A stretch of DNA of 64,000 nucleotides from an uncultured Erythrobacter sp. (GCF_947492365.1 NZ_CANLMB010000001.1:1664874-1728873); one strand, 5' to 3'; positions 1 to 9,603 are shown, numbered from the stretch's first letter. Notes: generated by a model not told the origin, from the letters alone. A program made the numbers and translations.

Positions 1-324
1 AGCCTGTCCGACCCCGCCAGTGTCAATCGACGCCACATCAAAACCGACTAAGCCGCACGACTGGGTGAGCACTGAGCGCGCCTCGGGATCAATCGCGATG
101 CAGTGGTCGAGCACCAGCTCCGCGCCCGCGCGCTTTGCCAGTCCGGCAAGGTCAACCGTCCCCTCATCGCGCCCGTAACGCCCCGCGATCCAGCCGGGCA
201 CCATGCCCGAATAGCGCAAGGTCGGCGAAGGGGTGAGCAGGGTCGCTTGGCTGCAAGGAAGCCCTCGCCTGATCCAGTCAGCAAGCACCGCGACATGCGC
301 GTGCCCTCCTCCGATCAGCAGCAA
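1..324 (-). CDS. FAD/NAD(P)-dependent oxidoreductase, N-terminal-to-SelD type (partial)
   Basis: Partial gene; only the N-terminal 108 residues lie inside the window and the rest runs off the left edge. The reading frame is open through to position 1. It begins with a Rossmann FAD-binding turn (LLLIGGGHAHVAVL), followed by LLTPSPTLRYSGMVPGWIAG. Both match the family of pyridine-nucleotide-disulphide-type oxidoreductases often found next to or fused N-terminally to selenide, water dikinase (SelD). The start is taken as TTG at 324-322, because there is no ATG or GTG in frame between the upstream stop and the GGGHAHV motif. The gene follows acs with about 10 bases between, so it is probably cotranscribed. 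Whether a SelD domain follows cannot be seen. It is easily missed, because another frame offers an ATG-started but meaningless ORF here. Confidence 0.8.
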   Translation of the reverse strand, partial: MLLIGGGHAHVAVLADWIRRGLPCSQATLLTPSPTLRYSGMVPGWIAGRYGRDEGTVDLAGLAKRAGAELVLDHCIAIDPEARSVLTQSCGLVGFDVASIDTGGVGQA

Positions 325-334
325 GTGTGCAGGA

Positions 335-2260
335 TCAGCTATCCCGCCGGCCCTCGATCAAACGCTCAACCAGCGAGGGATCAGCCAGCGTCGAGGTATC
401 GCCCAGCGAGCCGTAATCATTCTCCGCGACCTTGCGCAAAATGCGGCGCATGATCTTGCCAGAGCGTGTCTTGGGCAGGCCGTCGGTGAATTGGATGTGG
501 TCCGGCGTTGCAATCGGCCCGATCTCCTTGCGCACATGCGCGCGCAACTCCTGATAGAGTTCGTCCGAACCCTCCTCGCCCGCGTTCAAAGTGACATAGC
601 AATAGATGCCCTGCCCCTTGATATCGTGCGGATAGCCGACCACGGCGGCCTCAGCGACGAGGTCGTGCAGCACCAGCGCGCTTTCAACCTCGGCGGTGCC
701 CATGCGGTGGCCCGAGACGTTGATGACATCGTCCACGCGGCCGGTGATCCAGTAATAGCCATCGCCATCGCGCTTGCAGCCATCGCCGGTGAAGTACTTG
801 CCTTGGTAGGTGCTGAAATAGGTCTGTTCGAAACGCTCGTGATCGCCGTAGACGCTGCGCGCCTGACCCGGCCACGAATGCGTGATGCAGAGGTTCCCCT
901 CGGTTGCGCCTTCCAAGACGGCGCCCTCATTATCGACCAGCTGCGGGCGGATGCCGAACATTGGCAGGCCTGCACTGCCGGGCTTCATGTCATGCGCACC
1001 CGGGAGCGTGGTGATCATGCAGCCGCCGGTCTCGGTCTGCCACCATGTGTCGATGATCGGGCAGCGGCCCTCGCCCACAACGTCGAAATACCAGCGCCAG
1101 GCCTCGGGATTGATCGGCTCGCCCACGCTGCCGAGCAAGCGGATCGAACTGCGGTCGCGGCTGGTCACAAATTCGTCACCTTCGCGCATCAGCGCGCGGA
1201 TCGCGGTGGGCGCGGTATAGAGGATGTTGACCCTATGCTTGGCCACAACGTCCCAGAACCGCCCGAAATCGGGATAGTTGGGAACGCCTTCAAAGACGAT
1301 GCTGGTCGCCCCGTTCATCAACGGGCCGTAGACGATGTAGGAGTGCCCCGTGACCCAGCCGATATCGGCGGTGCACCAGTATATCTCGCCATCTTCATAG
1401 TCGAAGATCGCGTCGAATGTCGTCGCGGTCCACACGCCGTAACCGCCGGTTGTGTGGAGCACGCCCTTGGGCTTTCCGGTCGATCCGGAAGTGTAGAGGA
1501 TGAACAGCGGGTCTTCGGCGGCCATTTCCTCGCATGGGCAATCGGCGTCGGACTTAACTTCGTGGAACCAGTGATCGCGTCCCTCCACCATCGGGACGTC
1601 GAGGCCGGTATGTTTGATGACGAGCACACCGCTAACCTCCACGCCATCACGTTCAAGCGCGGCATCGACATTGGCTTTCAGAGGCACGCTTTTGGTCCCG
1701 CGAAGGCCTTCATCAGCGGTGACGACAAAGCGGCTTTCGCAATCGGTGATCCGTCCCGCCAGCGCGTCGGGAGAGAAACCGCCAAACACCACCGAATGGA
1801 TCGCGCCCAGCCGCGCGCAGGCGAGCATCGCGGTCACGCCCTCGACGATATTGGGCATGTAGATCGTCACCCGCTCGCCTTTGCTCACACCAATGGCTTT
1901 GAGCGCGTTGGCCATCTCGACCACTTCGGCAAATAGCTGCGCGTAGCTGAGGCTGCGCGAAGGGGTCGCGGGGTCGTCAGGCTCGAAAATGATCGCGGGT
2001 CTATCGCCGCGCGCATTGAGATGACGGTCGACCGCATTGTGACACAGGTTGAGAACACCATCCTCGAACCACTTGATTCCAACCGGATCATAGGACCAAT
2101 CGCCGCCCTTGGTCGGCTTCACGCTCCAGTCGAGCCGCTCTGCCTGTTCGAGCCAGAAGCCATCCGGATCGGCAATCGAACGCGCGTAACGCTCCTGATA
2201 TTGCTCGGCGGTGCAATTGGTGTCTCGCGCGGTTTGGGGGCGGCGGACGAAATCGCTCAT
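335..2260 (-). CDS. acs: Acetyl-CoA synthetase
   Basis: AMP-forming acetate-CoA ligase, 641 residues, the full length for the family. It activates acetate to acetyl-AMP and then acetyl-CoA in the cytoplasm. Visible motifs in order: the ATP-binding loop [11 protein letters not shown] (from about residue 256), the acetate-pocket and AMP motif TWWQTETGG, the hinge and C-terminal motif [19 protein letters not shown] with [13 protein letters not shown], and [11 protein letters not shown] near the C-terminus. Lys602 in that last motif is the residue acetylated for regulation in Salmonella Acs (Lys609 there). The ATG overlaps the stop of the upstream nucleotidyltransferase (ATGA) and has a ribosome site AGGGAG. 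Its place at the end of a molybdenum-hydroxylase operon suggests it takes up the acid product of that enzyme; this is an inference. Confidence 0.97.
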   Translation of the reverse strand: MSDFVRRPQTARDTNCTAEQYQERYARSIADPDGFWLEQAERLDWSVKPTKGGDWSYDPVGIKWFEDGVLNLCHNAVDRHLNARGDRPAIIFEPDDPATPSRSLSYAQLFAEVVEMANALKAIGVSKGERVTIYMPNIVEGVTAMLACARLGAIHSVVFGGFSPDALAGRITDCESRFVVTADEGLRGTKSVPLKANVDAALERDGVEVSGVLVIKHTGLDVPMVEGRDHWFHEVKSDADCPCEEMAAEDPLFILYTSGSTGKPKGVLHTTGGYGVWTATTFDAIFDYEDGEIYWCTADIGWVTGHSYIVYGPLMNGATSIVFEGVPNYPDFGRFWDVVAKHRVNILYTAPTAIRALMREGDEFVTSRDRSSIRLLGSVGEPINPEAWRWYFDVVGEGRCPIIDTWWQTETGGCMITTLPGAHDMKPGSAGLPMFGIRPQLVDNEGAVLEGATEGNLCITHSWPGQARSVYGDHERFEQTYFSTYQGKYFTGDGCKRDGDGYYWITGRVDDVINVSGHRMGTAEVESALVLHDLVAEAAVVGYPHDIKGQGIYCYVTLNAGEEGSDELYQELRAHVRKEIGPIATPDHIQFTDGLPKTRSGKIMRRILRKVAENDYGSLGDTSTLADPSLVERLIEGRRDS

Positions 2261-2907
2261 GTGGAATCTCCCTTTGACGGGGGTTTAGGTTGCGCTGACT
2301 TGGCCTGTCCATGGTCTTGAAGGTCTTGCGGACTGTCAATGTCGATCAGCCAGTCGGGCGGGCAGTCAAGACTGCGCGATTCCCCGATCAGTTTGCGCGC
2401 GCCCTGATCGCCTGAAAGCTCCATCAGGGCCGTAAAGAAGTCGCTGCCGAAGATCGCTGGCGGCAAGTTTCGATCGCCGTTGGAGGACGCGGCGATATCG
2501 CATGGCCGCTTGAGCGCGCCGAGCAGGGCGCAATAATGTTCGCGCGGCACCAGAGGCATATCGGCGAGTGCGACAAGCAGCGCGTCGAGCCCTGCCTCTT
2601 GCGCGAGACTGGCCGCGAGCGCGACCGAGCTGCCCATGCCTTTGACAGCATCGGGGTTGACAACTGGCTGGAGGCCGCATCCGCGCCAATGGTCCTCGCA
2701 AGGGTGACCGGCGACGCTTGTGATGACCCATCCGCGCGCGAATTTCTCTTGCGGGAGCGCGCTTGCGGCGTGTTCGCCTAAAGGCCGCCCACGAAACTGT
2801 GCGGCCAGCTTGTCCGCTTCGCCAAACCGGCGCGAGGCCCCTGCTGCGAGCAAGGCGACGCCGATCCGAAACTCAGTCAAAGCCCGCCTCGAAGTCGGTT
2901 TCCTCAT
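2257..2907 (-). CDS. MocA-type molybdenum cofactor nucleotidyltransferase
   Basis: NTP-transferase-like protein related to MobA/MocA. The N-terminal [16 protein letters not shown] nucleotide-binding loop and the DMPLV metal-binding segment around the middle are clear. MocA makes molybdopterin cytosine dinucleotide, the cofactor form used by xanthine-dehydrogenase-family enzymes, which fits the neighbouring Mo hydroxylase and XdhC. Length about 216 residues from the ATG at 2907, which overlaps xdhC by 35 bases. A TTG at 2880 is a better candidate start: GAGG lies six bases upstream and translation would begin [16 protein letters not shown], giving 207 residues. The stop overlaps the start of acs by 4 bases, so translation is probably coupled. 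Confidence 0.88.
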   Translation of the reverse strand: MRKPTSRRALTEFRIGVALLAAGASRRFGEADKLAAQFRGRPLGEHAASALPQEKFARGWVITSVAGHPCEDHWRGCGLQPVVNPDAVKGMGSSVALAASLAQEAGLDALLVALADMPLVPREHYCALLGALKRPCDIAASSNGDRNLPPAIFGSDFFTALMELSGDQGARKLIGESRSLDCPPDWLIDIDSPQDLQDHGQAKSAQPKPPSKGDST

Positions 2908-3811
2908 AGGTCCGGATTACCTGCGCAAGCGTAGACAGCGCCAATGTTTGCGGATCGCGCGAGGAATGGAACAGGCCGATAGGCGCGTGGATGCCGGCGA
3001 GTTGCTCCTTGCTCACGCCTCGCGCGCGCAACGCCTCGCAGCGACGCTCATGCGCCTTTCGCCCGCCCATTGCGCCAAGATAAAAATGCGGCAGCTCCAG
3101 CGCGCGCGCCATCAATACATCTTCCCAATCGTGGTCGTGAAACAGGAAGATATTGGCGGTCCACGGATCGCCGGTCAGCAGGTCGGTTTGATCGGTGCGG
3201 TCCAACCTGCGAACAGCGATGCCTGCCGCTTCGAGCCGGTCGATGATGCGCTCATCAGGCGTCAGCACTCTGGTCTCGCATCCCAGCGCGGCAGCCTGCC
3301 GCGCCAGCGCTTCAACCCCGGCGCCGTGGCCAATGATTTGAAGCAGCGGCGCGGGCCAATGCCCGAAGGTGCCTGCCTCGCCGTCGAAGGAAAGTTTGTG
3401 CCACCCCGCCAAGCACCGCACGCCTCCGGTTCCAACACGGATGGCAAAGGGTTCGCGCGCACGGATGGCGGCAAGGCAATCTTGCACGAACTCGCCATCC
3501 GCAAGCGGTTGGAAATGGATGTCGAGTCCGCCGCCGCAGGGGAGCTTTATGTCGAGGTAGGGAGAGCCTGCGCCGAACCGCACCACTCGCGGCTCGCCCG
3601 CTTTCAGCGCCTCAAGCGCCTCTGCAACCACCGCGTTTTCGATGCATCCGCCCGAGAGCGATCCGGCAAAACTGCCATCCTCAGCCACAGCCATGATCGT
3701 GCCGGGATTGCGCATCGAGGACCCCTCGACCGCGCAGATTGTCACCAGCACGCAAGGCTGACTTTGCCCTGCGCATTGGCTCAGGAATTGGAGAACGTGT
3801 TCGAGGTCCAC
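2873..3811 (-). CDS. xdhC: XdhC family molybdenum-enzyme maturation factor
   Basis: 312 residues. It has the XdhC N-terminal signature GSLSGGCIE and CGGGLDIHF, and the C-terminal Rossmann domain motif YLGAMGGRKAHERR. XdhC proteins bind the molybdenum cofactor, promote its sulfuration and insert it into xanthine-dehydrogenase-family apoenzymes in the cytoplasm. The start is GTG at 3811 (MDLEHVLQFLSQ), about 20 bases after the upstream cytochrome stop. Its position between the catalytic genes and the MocA-type gene is the usual accessory arrangement for a Mo hydroxylase. Confidence 0.93.
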   Translation of the reverse strand: MDLEHVLQFLSQCAGQSQPCVLVTICAVEGSSMRNPGTIMAVAEDGSFAGSLSGGCIENAVVAEALEALKAGEPRVVRFGAGSPYLDIKLPCGGGLDIHFQPLADGEFVQDCLAAIRAREPFAIRVGTGGVRCLAGWHKLSFDGEAGTFGHWPAPLLQIIGHGAGVEALARQAAALGCETRVLTPDERIIDRLEAAGIAVRRLDRTDQTDLLTGDPWTANIFLFHDHDWEDVLMARALELPHFYLGAMGGRKAHERRCEALRARGVSKEQLAGIHAPIGLFHSSRDPQTLALSTLAQVIRTYEETDFEAGFD

Positions 3812-3832
3812 AGCGCTTGCTTTGATCTGGTC

Positions 3833-4294
3833 CTATTCGCCTGAACCGGCTGACTGGCTGGCGAGATAATCGACAATTGCGGCGCGCTGGGCCTCGTCGG
3901 TTACAGTCCCAACATCCATTTCGCTGCCCGGAAGAAAGCCTCCCGGATCAGCAAGATAAGCGTCAAGGCTCGTGGCATCCCATTCAAAGTCCGCCGCTGC
4001 GAGAGCTTCGGAATAGGGGAAGCCCTCAGCGCTGCCAGCGACCTTGCCAACAATGCCGTGCAGGTTCGGCCCCGCCGCCGAAGGAGCGCCAGCTTCAACG
4101 CTGTGGCATGCGGTGCAGCGCTGGAATGCCTCTTCGCCAAACACCAGATCGGCGGCGACGAATTCCCGCACCGGAGCAGCCTCACCCGGCTCGCGCACCA
4201 CGATCTGTTCGACCACTTCTTGCGGTTCGCTCGACCCGCAAGCGGTGAGCATGATGGTGAGCAGGCTGGCAGCGATAATCGCGCGTTGGTGCAT
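3833..4294 (-). CDS. Monoheme cytochrome c lipoprotein
   Basis: About 153 residues. The signal peptide ends in the lipobox LTAC (lipidated Cys about residue 19), followed by a class I cytochrome c domain with CTACH at about residues 60-64 and a likely Met axial ligand in GSEMDVG. An upstream ATG at 4309 is also in frame. The ATG at 4294 is preferred because GAGGA lies about eight bases before it. It follows the molybdopterin subunit and is most likely the periplasmic electron acceptor of that enzyme, playing the role cytochrome subunits have in bacterial three-component aldehyde dehydrogenases. Membrane anchoring would be through lipid. Confidence 0.87.
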   Translation of the reverse strand: MHQRAIIAASLLTIMLTACGSSEPQEVVEQIVVREPGEAAPVREFVAADLVFGEEAFQRCTACHSVEAGAPSAAGPNLHGIVGKVAGSAEGFPYSEALAAADFEWDATSLDAYLADPGGFLPGSEMDVGTVTDEAQRAAIVDYLASQSAGSGE

Positions 4295-4327
4295 AGGGGC
4301 AGTCCTCATCTGGTGTTCGTTACCGCT

Positions 4328-6580
4328 TCAAGCGAATTGCTTGGCAATCGGCAAGCTCCGCAGTCGTGTTCCGGTCGCCGCGAAGATCGCATTGGCCAGA
4401 GCGGGCGCAGCTGGCGGAAGCCCCGGCTCGCCCGCGCCGCCGACCGGCACATCGCCGCTATTGATGATAGCAACCTCGATATTGGGCACTTCATCCATGC
4501 GCAACATCTTGTAATCGTGGAAGTTACTTTGGACGATTGCCCCATCGCGCAGTTCCAGCTCGCCATACATCGCTGCGGTCAGACCGAAGACTATTCCGCC
4601 CTCGATCTGGTTCCGGAAGCCATCAGGGTTCATCACATAGCCCGCATCGCAGACCGCCCAGATATTGGTCATTTTGGGCGTGCCGGAAGTCATGTCGACC
4701 TCGATCACTTCGGCGACAATCGTGCCGAAACTCTCGACTATCGCGACGCCTTTTGCGGTGCCTTCTGCTGACGGTTCGCGCCATCCGCTGATCTCGGCGA
4801 CTTTCTCCAGCACCGCTTTATGACGCGGCGCACCGGCAAGCATCGCAAGGCGATAATCGAGCGGGTCGGCTCCGGCGGCATGGGAGGCTTCGTCGATGAA
4901 GCTCTCGACGAAGAAACCTTGCTGCGAATGATCGACCGAGCGCCATGCCTGAAACGGCAGATGCAGCGGCGCTTCGGCCACGCGGACCTGCGTGTTGGCA
5001 ATGTCATACATGGCCGGGACGCTGGCTTCTGCCGGATCGTGACGCTGGGTGAAGATGCTGGAATAGGCGGTTAGGCTGCCGTCTTCGGACAGGCCTGCGC
5101 GCATCCGGCACAGGTCCGCGCAGCGATAGAGCGCCTTTTGCGTGTCCTCCTCGCGGCTCCAGATCAGCTTGACCGGATAGCCCGCCGCCTGCGCCACGCG
5201 GGCGGCCATGGCGACATATTCGCTGCCCAGCCGCCGCCCGAATGCTCCGCCGAGATAGGGGTGATGGATGATCACATCGTCAGCATCGAGGCCGATTGTG
5301 GCGGCAACCTCGCTGCGCGCCATCAAGGGCACCTGCGTGCTGGTCCAGATATCGCATTTGCCGTCCGCGACATGAGCGGTGCAGTTCATCGGCTCCATCG
5401 GAGCATGCGCAAGATAGGGCGCGCGATATTCGGCCTCTATCATGGTCGCCGCATTGGCCAGAGCCGCCGCCGCATCGCCGCGCGCCGCCGCTTCCTCGCC
5501 GCCGCTCTCGCCGGCTTCGTCGATTGCTGCTGCGAAGACCGCGAACTGGTCATCCATCGTCTTGACCGGGCTGTCCGACTGGCTCCACTCGATATCAATC
5601 GCGTTCACCGCCTGGCTCGCCTGCCAGTAACTGTCAGCCACGACCGCGACGAAATTGCCCATATTGAGGATCTGGAGCACGCCGCCCATTTCCTGCGCGC
5701 GGGCCGCATCCATGCTCAGCGCCGTGGTGCCAGGAACAGGCGGGCGGACTACGGCGGCATAGGACAGGTCGAGGCCTTCAGGCGCTGCGTCGATCCCGAA
5801 CTCGGCCGTGCCATTGACCTTGGCCGGAATGTCGGTGCGCGCCATGCTGCGGCCCATCAGCCGGTATTGGTCGCTCGTCTTGAGCGCGGGAGTGTGGTCC
5901 ATCGGCTGCTCGGCAGCCGCGCTGGCAAATTCGGAATAGGGCGCGGAATTGCCCGAGGCTTCATGTGTCAGCGTGCTGTCGCGCGTGACGATCTCGCTTG
6001 CCGGAACTCCCCAGCTTTCAGCCGCTGCGCCAACCAGCATCTGCCGCGCCGCTGCGCCTGCAACGCGCATCTGGTATTGCCCGGTCGAGCGGATCGAGGA
6101 CGAACCGCCGGTGATGAGCACATCTGCGGCTTTGGCGATTTGGGTGAAGACACCGTCCCATGTCGGCTCGATCCAGTCCGCTGCGTTGAGCGTGAAAGGC
6201 GCGACGAAAAGCCGCGCGGCATCGCTCACGACATAGGAGCCATCGGCGGGCGCCTGCATGACGCGGACATTGTCCCACGCCGCATCAAGCTCGTCCGCGA
6301 GCATTTGCGCGAGGACTGAATGCGCGCCCTGCCCCATCTCGCAATGCGGGACGATGGCAGTGACGATATTGTTGGCGTCGATCTTGACCCAGCTGTTGAC
6401 CAGCTGCTCGCCCGCGCCGCCTGCAACCTTGGGCGCCAGACTGCCGACCGGATTGCCCGGACGCACGCCAATGCCGATCAGCAAGCCGCCACCTGCGAGC
6501 ACGCCAGCACCGATAAAGCCGCGTCGGCTCCATTTGGCGAGCTTGCTGCGCTCTGTCTTTTCAGGGGTAAGGTCGTTCAT
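4328..6580 (-). CDS. Xanthine-dehydrogenase-family molybdopterin-binding subunit, Tat-exported
   Basis: About 750 residues from the ATG at 6580. That ATG follows GGGGAGG and sits one base after the stop of the 2Fe-2S subunit gene; an upstream in-frame ATG would overlap that gene without need. A twin-arginine signal SRRGFIGAG lies at about residues 18-26, so the folded cofactor-loaded enzyme is exported to the periplasm. Molybdopterin-binding motifs include HHPYLGGAFGRR in the middle and GGAGEPGLPP near the C-terminus, whose Glu is the usual catalytic base. The single long chain with a separate small FeS subunit resembles isoquinoline 1-oxidoreductase beta and periplasmic aldehyde dehydrogenases. 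The substrate cannot be read from sequence; an aldehyde is favoured by the cytochrome and acs neighbours. Confidence 0.93.
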   Translation of the reverse strand: MNDLTPEKTERSKLAKWSRRGFIGAGVLAGGGLLIGIGVRPGNPVGSLAPKVAGGAGEQLVNSWVKIDANNIVTAIVPHCEMGQGAHSVLAQMLADELDAAWDNVRVMQAPADGSYVVSDAARLFVAPFTLNAADWIEPTWDGVFTQIAKAADVLITGGSSSIRSTGQYQMRVAGAAARQMLVGAAAESWGVPASEIVTRDSTLTHEASGNSAPYSEFASAAAEQPMDHTPALKTSDQYRLMGRSMARTDIPAKVNGTAEFGIDAAPEGLDLSYAAVVRPPVPGTTALSMDAARAQEMGGVLQILNMGNFVAVVADSYWQASQAVNAIDIEWSQSDSPVKTMDDQFAVFAAAIDEAGESGGEEAAARGDAAAALANAATMIEAEYRAPYLAHAPMEPMNCTAHVADGKCDIWTSTQVPLMARSEVAATIGLDADDVIIHHPYLGGAFGRRLGSEYVAMAARVAQAAGYPVKLIWSREEDTQKALYRCADLCRMRAGLSEDGSLTAYSSIFTQRHDPAEASVPAMYDIANTQVRVAEAPLHLPFQAWRSVDHSQQGFFVESFIDEASHAAGADPLDYRLAMLAGAPRHKAVLEKVAEISGWREPSAEGTAKGVAIVESFGTIVAEVIEVDMTSGTPKMTNIWAVCDAGYVMNPDGFRNQIEGGIVFGLTAAMYGELELRDGAIVQSNFHDYKMLRMDEVPNIEVAIINSGDVPVGGAGEPGLPPAAPALANAIFAATGTRLRSLPIAKQFA

Positions 6581-6581
6581 C

Positions 6582-7076
6582 TTACGCCTCCCCAGCGTCA
6601 GCGTTCTCAGGGCGAGCTTCAACCTGCCCCGAGGCGACTTTGATCGCGCGGCGGATGCGGGTGTAGGTGCCGCAGCGGCAGATATTGCCCGACATGGCCG
6701 CGTCGATGTCTTCGTCAGAGGGGCTGGGATTGTCGCGCAGCAGAGCGGTGGCGCTCATGATCTGACCCGACTGGCAGTAACCGCATTGCGGCACTTGCTC
6801 GCTGACCCATGCTTGCTGGACGGCGGAGAGCTCTCCATCAGGACCGCCGACGCCTTCGATCGTGGTGACCGCGCGCCCTTCGGCCTGCGAAACGGCGGTT
6901 GAGCAGCTGCGCACCGGCTGTCCGTCGAGATGCACGGTGCAAGCCCCGCATTGCGCGATCCCGCAACCGAATTTGGTGCCGCTCATGCCCAGTTTCTCGC
7001 GGACGACCCACAGGATCGGCATGTTGGGATCGGCGTCGACTTCGACCAGCTCCCCATTGAGGATGAAACTTGCCAT
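6582..7076 (-). CDS. 2Fe-2S subunit of Mo hydroxylase
   Basis: 164 residues, full length for the small subunit family. The N-terminal plant-type ferredoxin domain has Cys38, Cys43, Cys46 and Cys58 ([15 protein letters not shown]). The C-terminal helical domain has Cys98, Cys101, Cys133 and Cys135 (QCGYCQSGQ and NICRCGTY). This gives two [2Fe-2S] clusters that pass electrons from the molybdenum site to the partner cytochrome. It is the first gene of the operon, immediately upstream of the molybdopterin subunit. It has no signal peptide, so it is presumably exported as a passenger on the Tat-signalled large subunit, as in related enzymes. Confidence 0.95.
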   Translation of the reverse strand: MASFILNGELVEVDADPNMPILWVVREKLGMSGTKFGCGIAQCGACTVHLDGQPVRSCSTAVSQAEGRAVTTIEGVGGPDGELSAVQQAWVSEQVPQCGYCQSGQIMSATALLRDNPSPSDEDIDAAMSGNICRCGTYTRIRRAIKVASGQVEARPENADAGEA

Positions 7077-7153
7077 GATTTTGATTCCTCGCGCGCTCTT
7101 CAGTTGCTATCCGCAATCTATCGCAAGGGCGGACAATTGGAAAGGGAACGATC

Positions 7154-7492
7154 TTGGCTGAAATCACCTTTGATGACTTCATGGCGGTCGATATCCGCGC
7201 AGGCACCGTAATCGCCGCCGAACCTTTTCCCGAAGCGCGCAAGCCCGCGATCAAGCTGCGGGTCGATTTTGGCGGTGAGATCGGGGTGAAGAAAAGCTCC
7301 GCGCAGATCACCGATCACTACACGCCAGAGGCACTATTGGGCCGCAAGGTCATGGCCGTGGTCAACTTTCCCCCACGCCAGATCGGGCCGTTCATGTCCG
7401 AGGTGCTGGTGCTGGGCTTTGCCGACGAGGACGGCGCGATTGTGCTGGCAGCGCCTGACATGGAAGTGCCCGACGGCGCTAGGCTGATCTAG
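7154..7492 (+). CDS. csaA: CsaA-like tRNA-binding protein
   Basis: 112 residues, the usual size of CsaA. It is a single tRNA-binding OB-fold with the family features DFMAVDIRAGTV at the start, KPAIKLRVDFG, KKSSAQITDHY in the middle and MEVPDGARLI at the C-terminus. CsaA is reported as an export-related chaperone, and its fold is that of the tRNA-binding domain of MetRS. The start is TTG at 7154, preceded by GGAAAGGG. It is transcribed divergently from the Mo hydroxylase operon and ends 19 bases before the convergent transporter gene; no hairpin terminator was seen in that gap. Confidence 0.93.
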   Translation: MAEITFDDFMAVDIRAGTVIAAEPFPEARKPAIKLRVDFGGEIGVKKSSAQITDHYTPEALLGRKVMAVVNFPPRQIGPFMSEVLVLGFADEDGAIVLAAPDMEVPDGARLI

Positions 7493-7511
7493 ACGAATTA
7501 TCGAAGTCCGC

Positions 7512-9239
7512 TCAGCTCGCCGTTGCTTCCTTGCCCCATTCTTCGCAGGCTTCTGCAGTGCTGGGAACGCCATGCCGCTTGCGGATCAGGTCGAACACCA
7601 CCGCCTTGATGATCGACACGCACATTGCGACGACCACAAAGGAAAACGGCAAAGCGCCGATAATCATGGTGATCCGGATGGCGTCTATCCCGCCAAGGAT
7701 CAGCATTGAGCCGACGACAAAGGCGAGCGCGGTGCCCCAGAACAGGATGTGATAGCGGCGGCTGCCCTCTTCCTCACCCGCCCCATTGATCGTGTTGACG
7801 ATCAGGATCGCGCTATCGACCGATGTGATGAGGTAAGTCATCAGCAAGACCACCACGAGGCCTGACACCACCCATGCGACTTCTGGAGTGAGCAGCACTG
7901 CCAATGTCGCGTAAAGCTGGTCCGAAATTCCAGTGTTCAGAATTTCGCCGCCAGCCGCGCCGCTCAGCTCCAGCTGGATCGCTGTGCCGCCCGCAAGGCC
8001 CATCCACAAGAAGCACATCAGCGCCGGAACCAGCGCCACTCCAAAGACATATTCGCGGATCGTGCGCCCGCGCGAAATGCGGGCGATGAACATGCCGACA
8101 AAGGGCGCAAAGGCGATCCACCAGGCCCAATAGAACACTGTCCAGTCGAGCTGCCACTGAACCAGCGCATCGCCTGCCTCGCTGCCATCGGAGGTAAACA
8201 GGGTGAGCGAATTGGCCGGAAGTGTGACGATGTAGTCCCAGATGCCGACCCCCAGCAATTTGAGGCCGTAAAGTCCCGAACCCATCACCGCGAACAGCGC
8301 AAGCAAGGCAAAGCTCAAACCCATATTGATGTTGGACAGCCACTTGATCCCGCGCCCCACGCCCGAAAGCGCGCTCAGCGTAGAGGCGCCGACCAGCAGC
8401 ACCAAAGCAACGACAATCGCAGCGGCGGAAGCGGTCAATGTGCCCTCTCCGTCGGCGACCATCAGCCAGTCGCCAAATCCGATACGGTGGAGCCCGGCGA
8501 CGAATTGCTGGACCCCCAGTCCCATCGTCACCGCAACGCCCAGAATGGTCGCCACGACCGCAACAATATCGACCAGATGCCCGCTAATGCCCGACATCCG
8601 CTCGCCGAATAGAGGGGCAAGGCTGGAGCGGATGGTGAGCGGCAGACCGCGCCGATGTGCAACATAGCCGATCGCGAGGCCCACCAGCGCATAGGTGCAC
8701 CATGCGCCAAAGCCCCAATGCAGGAACGTCCACTTAAAGGCAGAGCGCACAGCCTCAGGCGAAGCCGCCTCAACCTGCCCGCGAATGATCTCGGGACTGC
8801 TGGCAAAATGCGCCAGCGGCTCGCCGGTTGAATAGGTCAGCATCCCGATCCCGATCCCTGCGCCGAACAGCATAGAGAACCATGAGAAGCGCGAGAATTC
8901 GGGCTTTTCATCAGGCGCGCCGATCCGCAAACGGCCGCTCTGCGGGAACAGCGCCAGTGCCCCGCAGACCACGATCAGCGAGGCGACCAGATAGACATAC
9001 CAGCCACTGAAGGATGCGATGATGGTCGAATTGGCGACCTGCAAGGTCTCCATCGCGCGCACCGGGAAAAAGATCGCCCACATGATGATAAGCGAGACGA
9101 TGATCTTGCCCGGAATTGTGACCTCTCGGCTGAAACCGTCGTAAAACCCGCGATCGTGGGTATCGATCGGCAGGTCGGTAATCGGGGGGTCAATCGGATA
9201 ATCGGTGTTCGTATTTGCGTCAGCAGAACTGCTGGTCAT
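7512..9239 (-). CDS. BCCT family betaine/choline/carnitine transporter
   Basis: 575 residues with twelve predicted hydrophobic helices. It carries the BCCT signature WTVFYWAWWIAFAPFVG followed by ARISRGRTIRE, the tryptophan-rich substrate segment of the family. It is a sodium- or proton-coupled inner-membrane importer of quaternary ammonium compounds such as glycine betaine, which fits life in a salty habitat. The N-terminus is short and hydrophilic and the C-terminus lacks the long regulatory tail of BetP. The start is the ATG at 9239, with GAAGGG upstream. It is a single gene, so the exact substrate is unknown. Confidence 0.95.
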   Translation of the reverse strand: MTSSSADANTNTDYPIDPPITDLPIDTHDRGFYDGFSREVTIPGKIIVSLIIMWAIFFPVRAMETLQVANSTIIASFSGWYVYLVASLIVVCGALALFPQSGRLRIGAPDEKPEFSRFSWFSMLFGAGIGIGMLTYSTGEPLAHFASSPEIIRGQVEAASPEAVRSAFKWTFLHWGFGAWCTYALVGLAIGYVAHRRGLPLTIRSSLAPLFGERMSGISGHLVDIVAVVATILGVAVTMGLGVQQFVAGLHRIGFGDWLMVADGEGTLTASAAAIVVALVLLVGASTLSALSGVGRGIKWLSNINMGLSFALLALFAVMGSGLYGLKLLGVGIWDYIVTLPANSLTLFTSDGSEAGDALVQWQLDWTVFYWAWWIAFAPFVGMFIARISRGRTIREYVFGVALVPALMCFLWMGLAGGTAIQLELSGAAGGEILNTGISDQLYATLAVLLTPEVAWVVSGLVVVLLMTYLITSVDSAILIVNTINGAGEEEGSRRYHILFWGTALAFVVGSMLILGGIDAIRITMIIGALPFSFVVVAMCVSIIKAVVFDLIRKRHGVPSTAEACEEWGKEATAS

Positions 9240-9603
9240 TGGGACCCTTCATCCAGGCTATTGCCTTGGGAATTGGCGCCGACTGTGACCGGAAAAACCG
9301 GGCACGCGCATCAAAACTCCCCAAGATGGAAAAAACCCTAACAGCGCGCAGCGCGAGATGTGACACTAGGCCTACAATGCGCAGGCGCTCCAATGCAACC
9401 CCGCCATGACAATGCACCGCAAACCTTGCTCCGCGCGGAAAAATTCGTCGCGGCCTCGCACTCGCTGACAATATGCCGATTCTGTCCAAGCCTCCTAGAA
9501 TTACTCCCTATAGGCTTGCACCCGTCCAACTTTGCGCTGATAGTGTGCGCACAACCAAAACAAAGTTCTGTTGGTCGCGTTGTTCCTAGGGGGGTAGAAT
9601 ACA
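9240..9603. other. 364-base intergenic region between divergent bcct and gdhA
   Basis: No gene is supported here. It must hold the promoters of the BCCT transporter (minus) and gdhA (plus). A perfect 10-base palindrome TGTGCGCACA lies at 9544-9553, about 50 bases upstream of gdhA, and could be an operator. A purine-rich ribosome site (AGGGGGG) precedes the gdhA ATG. No convincing -35/-10 pair was found by eye. Confidence 0.5.

Noticed and set aside
48..296. 82-codon minus-strand frame with ATG at the left edge
   Set aside because: It is out of frame with the FAD oxidoreductase, which has clear family motifs in the adjoining frame.
233..1936. Long plus-strand open frame of 567 codons opposite acs
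   Set aside because: It is the antisense of acetyl-CoA synthetase, has the His/Arg/Ala-rich composition of a GC-rich shadow, and carries no known motif.
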